Assembly (NCBI GenBank): GCA_014656175.1
Contig: BNBX01000001.1
Span: 1,090,324-1,154,323, forward strand
Direction: 5' to 3'
Source of the DNA: Streptomyces werraensis
GTDB lineage: Bacteria; Actinomycetota; Actinomycetes; Streptomycetales; Streptomycetaceae
Length of the DNA: 64,000 bases
Positions 1 to 7,939 of this stretch are shown here, piece by piece; position 1 is the stretch's first letter, and each line of letters opens with the position of its first letter. Both the position numbers and the translations under genes were made by a program. Below the pieces are notes generated by a model. That model searched no databases. It was given only the letters and a program-made list of their open reading frames with translations, and was not told where the DNA came from.

Positions 1-2
1 GC

Positions 3-1226
3 GCCCCGCGCGAGCCGGGCCCGTACCGCCGTCTGTTCGCCGTGCCCGGCGCCCGCGCCTTCACGGCGGGGAATCTGCTCGCCCGGCTGCCGATGGGGAT
101 GTTCGCGCTGAGCGCGATCGTGATGATCGCCGGGAGCCGCGGGTCCTACGCCCTGGCCGGCGCCGTCACCGCGACCGGGCTCGCCGCCACGGCGGTGGTC
201 GCCCCGTGGACCGCGCGTCTTGTGGACCGTTACGGGCAGGCCCGGATCGCACTGCCGGCCACGCTGGTCGCGGTGCTCGGCTCACTGGCGCTGGTGCTCT
301 GCGTGCGCCACGACGCCCCCGACTGGACCCTGTTCGCCGCCTACGCCGCGACCGCCACCACCCCGAACACCGGAGGCATGTCACGGGCCCGCTGGGCGCA
401 TCTGCTGAAGGGCAGACCCGACGCGCTGCACACCGCGAACTCCTTCGAGCAGGCCGCCGACGAGCTGTGCTTCATGCTCGGCCCGGTGCTCGCCGCCGTG
501 CTGTGCGGGACGTTCTTCCCGGAGGCGGGGACCCTGACGGGCGCGGTGCTGCTGCTGACGGGCGTCGCGCTGTTCACCGCGCAGCGCTCCACGGAGCCCC
601 CGGCGGTCCGCCGCGCCACCGGGCGGGCCCCGCTGCGCGCGCCGGGCGTACGGCCGCTGCTGCTGGTCTGCCTGGCGACGGGCGGGGTGTTCGGCTCGAT
701 GGAGGTCGTGACGATCGCGTTCGCGGACGGGCAGGGGCACCGTACGGCGGCCGGTGCGGTGCTGGCGCTCCAGGCGGCGGGTTCCTGCGTGGCGGGCCTG
801 CTGTACGGGGCGGTGCGCCCGGCCGGGTCGGCGTGGTCCCGGCTGGTCCGGTGCCTGGCCGCGATGACCGCGCTGATGACGCTGCCGCTGCTGGCCGCCG
901 CCCTCACCGGCTCGCTGCTGGTCCTGGCGGGGGCGCTGTTGGTGGCGGGCATGGCGACCGCCCCGACGATGGTCACCACGATGACCCTGGTGCAGCGGCA
1001 CACCCCCGAGGGGCGGCTGAACGAGGGCATGACGCTGGCGGTCACCGGGCTGCTGGGCGGGATCGCCTGCGGCAGCGCGGCCGGCGGCTGGATCGTGGAG
1101 CACGTTTCGGCCACCGCCGGGTACGGGGTGCCGGTCGGGGCGGCGGTGACCGCCTTCGCGGTCGCGGGGACCCTCCTCGCGTTCGGCTCGTCGAACCGCT
1201 TCACGGATCACCGTCCGCACCATTGA
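3..1226 (+). CDS. MFS transporter, 5' end outside the window
   Basis: This is a major-facilitator-type membrane transporter; the substrate is not evident. The reading frame is open from the first bases of the window and reads APREPGPYRRLFAVPG before the first possible in-window start (GTG at 42), so the true start probably lies upstream. About 11-12 hydrophobic segments are visible, with a polar central loop at about residues 185-200 counted from position 42, as in a two-bundle MFS fold. The motif LVDRYGQAR resembles the MFS loop 2-3 signature. A LacI-family gene follows on the same strand after about 100 bp. The transporter might belong to that regulator's target set, but nothing in the sequence proves it. 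Confidence 0.85.
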   Translation, partial: APREPGPYRRLFAVPGARAFTAGNLLARLPMGMFALSAIVMIAGSRGSYALAGAVTATGLAATAVVAPWTARLVDRYGQARIALPATLVAVLGSLALVLCVRHDAPDWTLFAAYAATATTPNTGGMSRARWAHLLKGRPDALHTANSFEQAADELCFMLGPVLAAVLCGTFFPEAGTLTGAVLLLTGVALFTAQRSTEPPAVRRATGRAPLRAPGVRPLLLVCLATGGVFGSMEVVTIAFADGQGHRTAAGAVLALQAAGSCVAGLLYGAVRPAGSAWSRLVRCLAAMTALMTLPLLAAALTGSLLVLAGALLVAGMATAPTMVTTMTLVQRHTPEGRLNEGMTLAVTGLLGGIACGSAAGGWIVEHVSATAGYGVPVGAAVTAFAVAGTLLAFGSSNRFTDHRPHH

Positions 1227-1255
1227 CGGCCACAGATCCCGCACATACCTTCACC

Positions 1256-1273
1256 CGTCGAAGCGCTTCGACG
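1256..1273. promoter_or_regulatory. 18-bp perfect palindrome, probable LacI-family operator
   Basis: The sequence CGTCGAAGCGCTTCGACG is its own exact reverse complement and has the central CG step typical of LacI-family operators. It lies between the MFS gene and the LacI-family gene, 51 bp before that gene's ATG. This is where an autoregulating repressor would bind. Binding is inferred. Confidence 0.7.
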
Positions 1274-1324
1274 AGGGCGTCGGCCGCTTCCTCCCCCCAC
1301 GAACCGTGCCCACGAGGACTCCCG

Positions 1325-2332
1325 ATGGTGAAGATCACGGATGTGGCCCGGCGGGCCGGCGTCTCCCCCAGTACGGTCTCGTACGCGCTGAGCGGCAAGC
1401 GGCCGATCTCCGACGCGACCCGGCGCCGGGTGCAGGCCGCGGTGCGCGAGCTGGGCTACCGCGCGGACGGCGGCGGACGGTCCCGGTCCGGCGCCCGGTC
1501 GAAGGTGCTCGCGCTGGCGGTGCCGATGCGGCCCGGCATCCATGTGCCGGTGGTCACCCAGTTCGCGGTGTCGGTGGTCACCGCCGCCCGCGCCCGCGAC
1601 CACGACGTGCTGCTGCTCACCCAGGGCGAGGGCGACCAGGGCATCGGGCGGGTCACGGAGACGGGGCTGGCGGACGGGGTGATCGTCACGGACGTACAGC
1701 TGCAGGACCCGCGACTGCCGCTGCTGCGTTCCTGTCCTTCACCGTCCGTGCTGATCGGGGTGCCCGCCGAGGCGGACGGCCTGACCTGCGTCGATCTGGA
1801 CTTCCGGGCGGCCGGGGAGCTGTGCGTGGACCATCTGGCGGAGCTCGGGCACCGCGCGGTGGCGCTGGTCGGCTCGCCGCCGGAGGTGTACGTGCGGCGC
1901 ACGGCGTTCGCCCGGCGGCTGGTGGAGGGGTTCACCGCGGCCGCCGACCGGCACGGCCTCGCCTCGGCGGTGCTGCCGTGCGGCACCGGCCGGGACGCGG
2001 CCCGCGCGGTCGTGGAGCGGCTGCTGCGCGACCTGCCCGCGCTGACCGCGGTGGTGGTGCACAACGAGCCGCTCGTCGACCCCCTGATCGAGGCGTTCGA
2101 GGAGCTGGGCATGCGGATCCCCGGCGATCTGTCGCTCACCGCCGTGTGCCCGGCGCCGGTGGCCGCGGCGGCCCGCGTCCCGGTCACCTCGGTGGCCGTG
2201 CCGGCCGCCGAGCTGGGCGCCCGCGCGGTGCATCTGCTGGTACGGAAGCTGTCCGGGGCCGCCGTACCGGGCACCACCCTGCTGCCGCCCCGGCTCACGG
2301 TGCGGGCGAGCACGGCGCCGCGCGGGCACTGA
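1325..2332 (+). CDS. LacI-family transcriptional regulator
   Basis: A 335-residue repressor-type regulator. The N-terminus, starting MVKITDVARRAGVSPSTVSY, is a textbook LacI helix-turn-helix with the hinge helix near residues 45-60. The remainder is a periplasmic-binding-protein-like effector domain. The ATG at 1325 is chosen because the HTH begins there and GAGGA lies just upstream. The frame stays open far upstream, but that stretch overlaps the MFS gene. Binding to the palindrome at 1256-1273 would give autoregulation. The effector is unknown, probably a sugar or nucleoside. The gene ends 3 bp before the end of a convergent esterase gene. Confidence 0.93.
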   Translation: MVKITDVARRAGVSPSTVSYALSGKRPISDATRRRVQAAVRELGYRADGGGRSRSGARSKVLALAVPMRPGIHVPVVTQFAVSVVTAARARDHDVLLLTQGEGDQGIGRVTETGLADGVIVTDVQLQDPRLPLLRSCPSPSVLIGVPAEADGLTCVDLDFRAAGELCVDHLAELGHRAVALVGSPPEVYVRRTAFARRLVEGFTAAADRHGLASAVLPCGTGRDAARAVVERLLRDLPALTAVVVHNEPLVDPLIEAFEELGMRIPGDLSLTAVCPAPVAAAARVPVTSVAVPAAELGARAVHLLVRKLSGAAVPGTTLLPPRLTVRASTAPRGH

Positions 2333-2335
2333 GAC

Positions 2336-3316
2336 TCAGCCGAGCTGCCAGGCCTTCCCCAGCCGGTACGCGGCGCACAGGTTCACGTCCAGGAAGTACG
2401 CCCCGGCCGCCCCGCACTGCGCTTCCCCGGTCCCGGGGTCGACGGGCTGGCCGTGCCCCACCCCGGTGAGGCTGTACGTCTCCACGACCGCGTTCCCTCC
2501 GGGGCCTCGGTAGACGCGGTGCGGGTACCCGGCGACGGTGTCGCCGACGTCGGCGGTGCGGTCGGCGCCGTGCACGTTCGTCCACTGGTCCACCAGGGCG
2601 GTCATGTTGACCGGCTTCACCGTATAGTCGGCCGTGCCCTGGAACAGGGTGAGCGCCGGCCAGGGCCCGGTGTACCCGGGCCGCGCGGCCCGCACCCGGT
2701 CGCCCCACTGCGCAGGCGTCTGGGTGGCCCCGACGTACATGCACACGTACGCCGTTCCGGCGGCCTGCGCGCAGCCGTAGGGCAGTCCGGCGACGATCCC
2801 GCCCGCGGCGAACTTCTCCGGGTACGTGGCCATCATCACGGCGGTCATCCCGCCGCCCGCGGACAGCCCGGTGACGTAGACGCGGGACGGGTCGCCGGAG
2901 ACGTCGGCGAGCTGCCGGTCCACCATCTGGGCGATCGAGGCGGCCTCGCCCTGCCCGCGCCTGATGTCGGCGGGCTCGAACCAGTTGAAGCACTGGCTGA
3001 GGTTGTTGCCGCTCTGCTGCTGCGGCAGCACCACGGAGAAGCCCCAGCGGTCGGCGAGCGTGGTCCAGCCGGTGCCGGAGGCGTACCCGGCGGCGTTCTG
3101 GGTGCAGCCGTGCAGGGCGACGACCACGGGGCGGCCCGCGGGCAGCCCGTCGGGGACGTAGCGGTACATCTTCAGGGCGCCGGGGTTGCTGCCGAAGCCG
3201 GTGACCTCCTGGAGGGAGGCGGCGGAGGCGGGCGCGGGGGCGAGCAGGACGGAGAGGAGGGCGGCCAGGAGGGCCGTCAGCACGGTGGGGCGCAGTGCGG
3301 CTCTGGTCTGTGTCAT
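2336..3316 (-). CDS. secreted PHB-depolymerase-family esterase
   Basis: A 326-residue extracellular alpha/beta-hydrolase of the esterase/PHB depolymerase family. A signal peptide covers residues 1-32 (MTQTR, hydrophobic core, cut after ASA). The lipase box GLSAG places the nucleophile at Ser152. The oxyanion loop HGCTQ is at about residues 69-73, and a catalytic His is likely in GVGHGQPVD near the C-terminus. Six or more cysteines suggest disulfides. Such enzymes hydrolyse short-chain polyhydroxyalkanoates or feruloyl/acetyl esters on plant polymers; which applies here cannot be told. The ATG at 3316 is chosen because it gives the signal peptide. Its ribosome-binding site is poor, and the frame is open up to 3442. 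Confidence 0.85.
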   Translation of the reverse strand: MTQTRAALRPTVLTALLAALLSVLLAPAPASAASLQEVTGFGSNPGALKMYRYVPDGLPAGRPVVVALHGCTQNAAGYASGTGWTTLADRWGFSVVLPQQQSGNNLSQCFNWFEPADIRRGQGEAASIAQMVDRQLADVSGDPSRVYVTGLSAGGGMTAVMMATYPEKFAAGGIVAGLPYGCAQAAGTAYVCMYVGATQTPAQWGDRVRAARPGYTGPWPALTLFQGTADYTVKPVNMTALVDQWTNVHGADRTADVGDTVAGYPHRVYRGPGGNAVVETYSLTGVGHGQPVDPGTGEAQCGAAGAYFLDVNLCAAYRLGKAWQLG

Positions 3317-3405
3317 GGAGAGCGAAGGTAGAAGCGTGAACCACCCACCGATATGGGTGCGGCCCCCACATCCCGGGGGTGCGCCCATGTGGCCGCGCAT
3401 GACAG

Positions 3406-3433
3406 AGGCCCCGCCGCTCGCGCGACGGGGCCT
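3406..3433 (-). terminator. hairpin downstream of tmRNA
   Basis: An 8-bp perfect GC stem (AGGCCCCG/CGGGGCCT) with a 12-nt loop starts 20 nt after the tmRNA 3' end on the minus strand. It is probably the ssrA terminator. Confidence 0.6.
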
Positions 3434-3452
3434 GCTGCCCACATGGGGTAAG

Positions 3453-3853
3453 TGGAGATGGCGGGAATCGAACCCGCGTCCAACGGTGAGGAACCAGGGC
3501 TTCTCCGTGTGCAGTCGGCTGTGCTTTTCTCGGCCCCGGAGATCACGCCGACAAGTCTCCGACGGGCCCAGTCACTGTTGGATTTCCCTTTTCACCCCGT
3601 GACCGGGATCAAGGTTTAGTTCCCTAGCTGATGCCAGGATCCGGGTCGGGAACATCCCCGGGCTGACACTCCCTTAAGTGGGGGAGCCGCTGCTCGCTAC
3701 CTGAAGATCAGGCAGCGAGGGCGAGCTCGCCCTGGGAGAGGGATCGCTTGGAATTGGCGATTATTTTTTTCGGCCTGTGGTTTACGAGATCATGGCCGCT
3801 TCCTCGACACGCTTCCCCTGCTTCGACAGCCGCTGTCGAAACCGATCATCCCC
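3453..3853 (-). ncRNA. ssrA: tmRNA (transfer-messenger RNA)
   Basis: This one-piece tmRNA of about 401 nt rescues stalled ribosomes together with SmpB. On the minus strand the 5' end GGGGATG (from 3853) pairs with CATCTCC (3459-3454), followed by discriminator A at 3453. CCA is not encoded. A T-arm with GGTTCGAATCCC-type pairing lies at 3460-3480 and GGTTTCGACAG lies near the 5' end. The tag reading frame begins at GCC (3758) and encodes ANSKRSLSQGELALAA, then TGA at 3710-3708. The LALAA end is the protease degron. smpB lies 118 bp upstream on the same strand, so both partners of trans-translation are neighbours. No integrase or duplicated 3' end is seen. Confidence 0.95.
3708..3758 (-). other. 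tmRNA tag-peptide reading frame
   Basis: Seventeen codons inside ssrA: resume codon GCC, peptide ANSKRSLSQGELALAA, stop TGA. It is translated only after the ribosome switches from a broken mRNA. The C-terminal ALAA is the conserved signal for ClpP-type proteases. Confidence 0.9.
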
Positions 3854-3971
3854 ATGTTGTGTTGTCAAACCCTCCCGGAGGAGGTGACCCGCACCCTCTG
3901 TGAGGTGCGAAGCCATCGTACGTGACCAACGCGGGTCGATGCCAGCCTATTCCCGCGAGGCCCCGGGGGCC

Positions 3972-4451
3972 TCAGGCCCGCTGCTTCCTGCGCACCGCGG
4001 AGATCGCCCGCTCGGCCTCGCGCCGGTCCTGCTTCTCGCGCAGCGTCTGCCGCTTGTCGTACTCCTTCTTGCCCTTGGCGAGCGCGATCTCGACCTTCGC
4101 CCGGCCGTCCTTGAAGTACAGGGAGAGCGGCACGATGGTGTGGCCGGTCTCCTGGGACTTGGCCTCCAGCTTGTCGATCTCCTCGCGGTGCAGCAGCAGC
4201 TTCCGCTTGCGCCGGGCGCTGTGGTTGGTCCAGGTGCCCTGGCTGTACTCCGGGACGTGCACGTTGTGCAGCCACGCCTCGTGGTCGGTGAGCTGGACGA
4301 AGCCGTCCACCAGCGACGCCCGGCCCTGGCGGAGGGACTTCACCTCGGTGCCGGTCAGCACCAGGCCCGCCTCGTAGGTGTCGATGATGAGGTAGTCGTG
4401 GCGCGCCTTCTTGTTCTGCGCGATCAGCTTGCGCCCTTTTTCCTTAGCCAT
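3972..4451 (-). CDS. smpB: SsrA-binding protein SmpB
   Basis: A 159-residue tmRNA partner that docks the tRNA-like domain of SsrA in the ribosomal A site. The beta-barrel motifs [25 protein letters not shown] and HEAR-like RRKRKLLLH are all visible, as is the basic C-terminal tail that lines the mRNA channel ([23 protein letters not shown]). The start MAKEKGRK at 4451 matches the usual N-terminus; an in-frame ATG four codons upstream (4463) is the alternative. ssrA lies directly downstream on the same strand and an S41 protease gene lies upstream. Confidence 0.96.
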   Translation of the reverse strand: MAKEKGRKLIAQNKKARHDYLIIDTYEAGLVLTGTEVKSLRQGRASLVDGFVQLTDHEAWLHNVHVPEYSQGTWTNHSARRKRKLLLHREEIDKLEAKSQETGHTIVPLSLYFKDGRAKVEIALAKGKKEYDKRQTLREKQDRREAERAISAVRRKQRA

Positions 4452-4510
4452 AGTGCCGCCCATTTTCGCACTACGGAGAGGCTCCCGGGGAAGCGATTAC
4501 CGGGGGCGGC

Positions 4511-5671
4511 TCACCTGCCGAGTCCGCTGATGACCGTCTCGGCGCGCTCCAGCGCCTGCCCGCCGGCCTCCAGGTCGGGGGTGATGCCGTGGCCGTCGAC
4601 GCCGCGGCCGGAGGGGGTGCGGTAGTGACCGACGGTCAGTTCGGCCACGGAGCCGTCGGGCAGCTCGGTCGGCATCTGCACCGATCCCTTGCCGAAGGTG
4701 CGGGAGCCCACGACGACCGCCCGGCCTCGGTCCTGGAGGGCGCCGGTGAGGAGTTCGGCCGCGCTCATCGTCCCCGCGTCGACCAGCGCGACCAGCGGTC
4801 TCTTCGTGTCGCCGCCGGGCTCGGCGTGCAGGGCGCGCTGCTCGCCGGCGACGTCGTAGGTGGCGACCAGGCCGCCGTCGAGGAAGGCGGAGGCCGCGGT
4901 GACCGCCTCGGCGACCAGGCCGCCGGGGTTGCCGCGCAGGTCGAGGACGATGCCGGACCCCTTGGGCGCCTCGCGTACGGCGGCGCCGACCCGCTCGCCG
5001 GATCCCTTGGTGAAGGCGGACACCTGGACGACCGTGACACCGGAGGCCAGGGAGCGGACGGTGACCGGCTCCCGGGAGAGCCGGGCGCGCCGGACGGTCT
5101 CGCTCCACGAGCGCGAACCGCGCTCGAGGCCGAGCCGCACGGTGCTGCCCGCGGTCTTGCCCGCCCTGTCGCCGCGCAGTAACGAGACGACCTCGGTGAC
5201 GGGCCGGCCGTCGACCTTCTCGCCGTCGACGCTGCGCAGCCGGTCGCCCGGTCGGATGCCCGCCTCGTCGGCGGGGGTGCCGCTGCCGACCCTGCTCACC
5301 TCGATGCGCCCGTCCCGCTCGCGGGCCCACAGGCCGACGCCGGTGTAGGCGCCGTCCAGGGTGGCCTCGAACTCCTCGTACTCGCCGCGCGAGTAGACGG
5401 CGCCCCAGCGGTCGCCGCTGCGGCTGACCGCGCGCTCCGCGGCCTCCAGCGGGGACGCGCCGTGGGCTGCGGCCTCCTCGGCCGCCCGGGCGACCTCGGC
5501 GTGGTGGCCGACGGGAGCGGCCTGCGCGGCGCCGTCCGCGGCGTCCCCGCGGTCGGTGCCGGGAAGGCTGCCCGTGGCCGCACCGGCGACGAGCACACTC
5601 GCGAAGACCAGGGTCAGGGCGGCGCCGCGGCGAACGCTGCGGGGCCGACAGAACGGGTCACGACCTGACAT
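4511..5671 (-). CDS. S41-family carboxy-terminal processing protease with PDZ domain
   Basis: A 386-residue membrane-anchored protease. A single N-terminal hydrophobic segment at about residues 15-35 acts as signal anchor and exposes the rest outside the membrane. A PDZ domain at about residues 110-190 contains the ligand-loop region VGSGTPADEAGIRPGDRL. The S41 catalytic domain follows. Ser303 in GTMSAAELLTG and Lys328 in RTFGKGSVQ, 25 residues apart, form the expected Ser-Lys dyad. The family trims C-termini of secreted or membrane proteins. The ATG at 5671 gives the anchor. The gene lies between ftsX and smpB on the same strand, but a strong hairpin (5696-5727) separates it from ftsX, so it probably has its own promoter in the short gap. 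Confidence 0.9.
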   Translation of the reverse strand: MSGRDPFCRPRSVRRGAALTLVFASVLVAGAATGSLPGTDRGDAADGAAQAAPVGHHAEVARAAEEAAAHGASPLEAAERAVSRSGDRWGAVYSRGEYEEFEATLDGAYTGVGLWARERDGRIEVSRVGSGTPADEAGIRPGDRLRSVDGEKVDGRPVTEVVSLLRGDRAGKTAGSTVRLGLERGSRSWSETVRRARLSREPVTVRSLASGVTVVQVSAFTKGSGERVGAAVREAPKGSGIVLDLRGNPGGLVAEAVTAASAFLDGGLVATYDVAGEQRALHAEPGGDTKRPLVALVDAGTMSAAELLTGALQDRGRAVVVGSRTFGKGSVQMPTELPDGSVAELTVGHYRTPSGRGVDGHGITPDLEAGGQALERAETVISGLGR

Positions 5672-5695
5672 GCCGGTGAGTCTAGGACAACGCAA

Positions 5696-5727
5696 AGGGG
5701 CGCACGGCCCGTTGGCCGCGCGCCCCT
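5696..5727 (-). terminator. ftsEX terminator hairpin
   Basis: AGGGGCGC pairs with GCGCCCCT and an inner GGCC/GGCC helix stacks on it with a CGTT loop. The hairpin starts 13 nt beyond the ftsX stop, and TTTG follows on the minus strand. Confidence 0.75.
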
Positions 5728-5739
5728 CGTTGGCAAGAG

Positions 5740-6657
5740 TCACACCTTCAGATACTTGCGCAGCGCGAAGAACGCGGCCAACGCCGGCATCAGCAGACTG
5801 GTCGCCAGGATGAGCGGAAGCTTCGTCAGGACGGCGTCCCAGCCGATGAAGTTGATCAGGCTCAGCTTCTCCGACAGGGCGAGTCCGTGGTCGATGATGA
5901 AGTATCGCGCCAGGAGGAGGAAGGCGCACGCGAGGGTGCCGCCGATGAGTCCGGCGACCGCGGCCTCCATGATGAACGGCGCCTGGATGTAGAAGCCGGA
6001 GGCGCCCACCAGACGCATGATCCCGGTCTCGCGCCGGCGGCTGAACGCGGACACCCGGACGGTGTTCACGATCAGCATGAGGGCGACGACCAGCATCAGC
6101 GCCATCATGGCGAGGGCGGCGATGTTCATGCCCTCCAGCAGCCCGAAGAGGTTGTCCAGCAGGCCCTTCTGGTCCTGCACGGACTGCACCCCGTCCCGCC
6201 CGTCGAAGGCGGTCGCGATGACCTGGTACTTCTCCGGGTCCTTCAGCTTGATGCGGTACGACTCCTGCATCTGGTCCGGCGTGAGGGAGCTGGCCAGCGG
6301 CGAGTCGCCGAACTGCTCCTTGTAGTGCTTGTACGCCTCGTCCTGCGACTCGTACGTCACCGTGTCGACGACCGACATCTTCTCCAGGTCGGCCTTGATC
6401 TGGCTCTTCTGGTCGTCGGTCACCGCGCCCTTGGCGCAGTTCGGGTCGGACTCGGCGTCGGACTTGTTGCAGAGGAAGATGGAGACGTTGACCTTGTCGT
6501 ACCAGTAGCCCTTCATCGTGCTCACCTGGTCGTTCATCAGGAGCGACCCGCCGAACAGGGCGAGCGACAGGGCGACGGAGACGACGACCGCGAAGGTCAT
6601 CGTCAGGTTGCGGCGGAGACCGACGCCGATCTCCGACAGGACGAACTGGGCGCGCAT
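5740..6657 (-). CDS. ftsX: cell-division ABC permease FtsX
   Basis: A 305-residue integral membrane partner of FtsE. The FtsEX complex transmits ATP hydrolysis to extracellular peptidoglycan hydrolases at the septum or wall. One TM lies at about residues 20-42 (MTFAVVVSVALSLALFGGS), then an extracellular domain with two Cys (LCNKSDAESDPNC) at about residues 65-75. Three C-terminal TMs in a FtsX/MacB permease fold lie at about residues 175-300. The length is typical of actinobacterial FtsX. The gene lies 29 bp downstream of ftsE in an ftsE-ftsX operon that ends at a hairpin. Confidence 0.96.
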   Translation of the reverse strand: MRAQFVLSEIGVGLRRNLTMTFAVVVSVALSLALFGGSLLMNDQVSTMKGYWYDKVNVSIFLCNKSDAESDPNCAKGAVTDDQKSQIKADLEKMSVVDTVTYESQDEAYKHYKEQFGDSPLASSLTPDQMQESYRIKLKDPEKYQVIATAFDGRDGVQSVQDQKGLLDNLFGLLEGMNIAALAMMALMLVVALMLIVNTVRVSAFSRRRETGIMRLVGASGFYIQAPFIMEAAVAGLIGGTLACAFLLLARYFIIDHGLALSEKLSLINFIGWDAVLTKLPLILATSLLMPALAAFFALRKYLKV

Positions 6658-6686
6658 GGCGTCTGATCAAGCCTTTCCGTGGAGCG

Positions 6687-7376
6687 TCAGTGCTGGTAGC
6701 CGTAGACGCCGCGTGCCTGGTCGCGCACGAGGCGGCCCTTCTCCAGCTCGATGACGCGCTTGCGCATCTGGTCCACGATGTTCTGGTCGTGCGTCGCCAT
6801 CACCACGGTGGTGCCCGTCCGGTTGATCCGGTCGAGCAGCTTCATGATGCCGACGGAGGTCTGCGGGTCGAGGTTGCCGGTGGGCTCGTCGCAGATGAGC
6901 AGCTTGGGCCGGTTGACGAAGGCCCGCGCGATGGCGACGCGCTGCTGCTCGCCGCCGGACAGCTCGCCCGGCATGCGGTCCTCCTTGCCGCCGAGCCCGA
7001 CCAGGTCGAGCACCTGCGGCACGGACTTGCGGATCTCGCCGCGCGACTTGCCGATGACCTCCTGCGCGAAGGCCACGTTCTCGGCGACCGTCTTGTTGGG
7101 CAGCAGACGGAAGTCCTGGAACACGGTCCCCAGCTGGCGCCGGATCTGCGGCACCTTCCAGTTGGAGACGCGGGCGAGATCCTTGCCGAGGACGTGCACC
7201 TGACCGTGGCTGGCCCGCTCCTCGCGGAGGACGAGCCGCAGGAAGGTGGACTTACCGGAGCCGGAGGACCCGACGAGGAACACGAACTCGCCCTTCTCGA
7301 CCTCCAGGGACACATCCCGGAGGGCAGGGCGGGTCTGCTTGGGGTAGACCTTGGACACGTTGTCGAATCGGATCAC
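6687..7376 (-). CDS. ftsE: cell-division ABC ATPase FtsE
   Basis: A 229-residue ATPase that powers FtsX. Walker [10 protein letters not shown] is at residues 36-44, the Q-loop in [12 protein letters not shown], the signature [14 protein letters not shown] and Walker [13 protein letters not shown] follow, with the H-switch in VVMATHD. All catalytic residues are present. The gene is first in the operon; the 265 bp upstream, shared with a divergent small gene, should hold its promoter. Confidence 0.97.
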   Translation of the reverse strand: MIRFDNVSKVYPKQTRPALRDVSLEVEKGEFVFLVGSSGSGKSTFLRLVLREERASHGQVHVLGKDLARVSNWKVPQIRRQLGTVFQDFRLLPNKTVAENVAFAQEVIGKSRGEIRKSVPQVLDLVGLGGKEDRMPGELSGGEQQRVAIARAFVNRPKLLICDEPTGNLDPQTSVGIMKLLDRINRTGTTVVMATHDQNIVDQMRKRVIELEKGRLVRDQARGVYGYQH

Positions 7377-7641
7377 GGATGCACCACGGGTAGCCGGGGG
7401 TAGATGAGCGTGACCTTACGCGACCCGGGGAGCCGAGCGCAGTCACCGGAGGGGGTTGTGGAAGAGATGCGCCCTTTGTACCGGCCGACGCCGGCTGCCC
7501 GGGGTCGGGGGCGCCCCCGGGGAGGGCCCTGACTGGGGAGGACCCGGCGCGCACCCGGCGGGAACCTGGCACAGTGGAAGGGGAACGTTCACACGGCGGT
7601 GGGCGTTGAACCCCAGGAATCGGCGCGAGGAGGGCGAGCGC

Positions 7642-7833
7642 ATGACGTACGACCGGCTGGTGTGCGCGAACTGCGCCGCGCCCGTGAGCGAGGGCCGGTG
7701 CCCCGTGTGCCGTGCGAACCGCGAGCGGATGCAGCAGGAGAACTTCTTCGCGGGGCTGACCCCGATGACCCTGATCGTCCTGCTGGCGGTGCTGGTGGCG
7801 GCGGTGGCCCTGCTCGCCCATCAGACCGTCTGA
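7642..7833 (+). CDS. small zinc-ribbon single-TM protein
   Basis: A 63-residue protein with four cysteines (C8-x2-C11, C20-x2-C23) forming a probable zinc ribbon, then one TM helix at about residues 42-60 ending HQTV. The ATG at 7642 has a near-perfect ribosome-binding site (GAGGAGG), which makes this small gene credible; the longer open frame back to 7456 lacks such a site. It is divergent from ftsE and convergent with the LAETG protein gene. No specific function is known to me. A membrane-tethered zinc protein beside ftsEX is suggestive of envelope work but unproven. Confidence 0.8.
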   Translation: MTYDRLVCANCAAPVSEGRCPVCRANRERMQQENFFAGLTPMTLIVLLAVLVAAVALLAHQTV

Positions 7834-7865
7834 CCAGGACGGACAGGGACCCCACAGACGGAGCG

Positions 7866-7897
7866 AGGGCCCGGAGCGCGGCGGCGCTCCGGGCCCT
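7866..7897. terminator. bidirectional terminator
   Basis: A perfect 14-bp stem (AGGGCCCGGAGCGC and its complement) with a 4-nt GGCG loop lies between the convergent zinc-ribbon and LAETG-protein genes. Confidence 0.85.
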
Positions 7898-7939
7898 TGC
7901 GTCATGGCGTGCGTACGGTGCGTACGCGCGCGGCCACCG

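Noticed and set aside
206..1324. Upstream extension of the LacI-family frame
   Set aside because: Overlaps the MFS gene entirely and yields low-complexity sequence; the HTH begins at 1325 behind a ribosome-binding site.
3453..3540. tRNA-like sequence with a T-arm
   Set aside because: It is the tRNA-like 3' part of tmRNA: the acceptor pairs with a 5' end about 400 nt away and there is no anticodon arm.
3300..4500. Integration site for a mobile element at ssrA
   Set aside because: No integrase, no duplicated ssrA 3' end and no change in base composition nearby.
7456..7641. N-terminal extension of the zinc-ribbon protein
   Set aside because: The extension is Pro/Gly/Arg-rich, and the strong GAGGAGG site belongs to the ATG at 7642.
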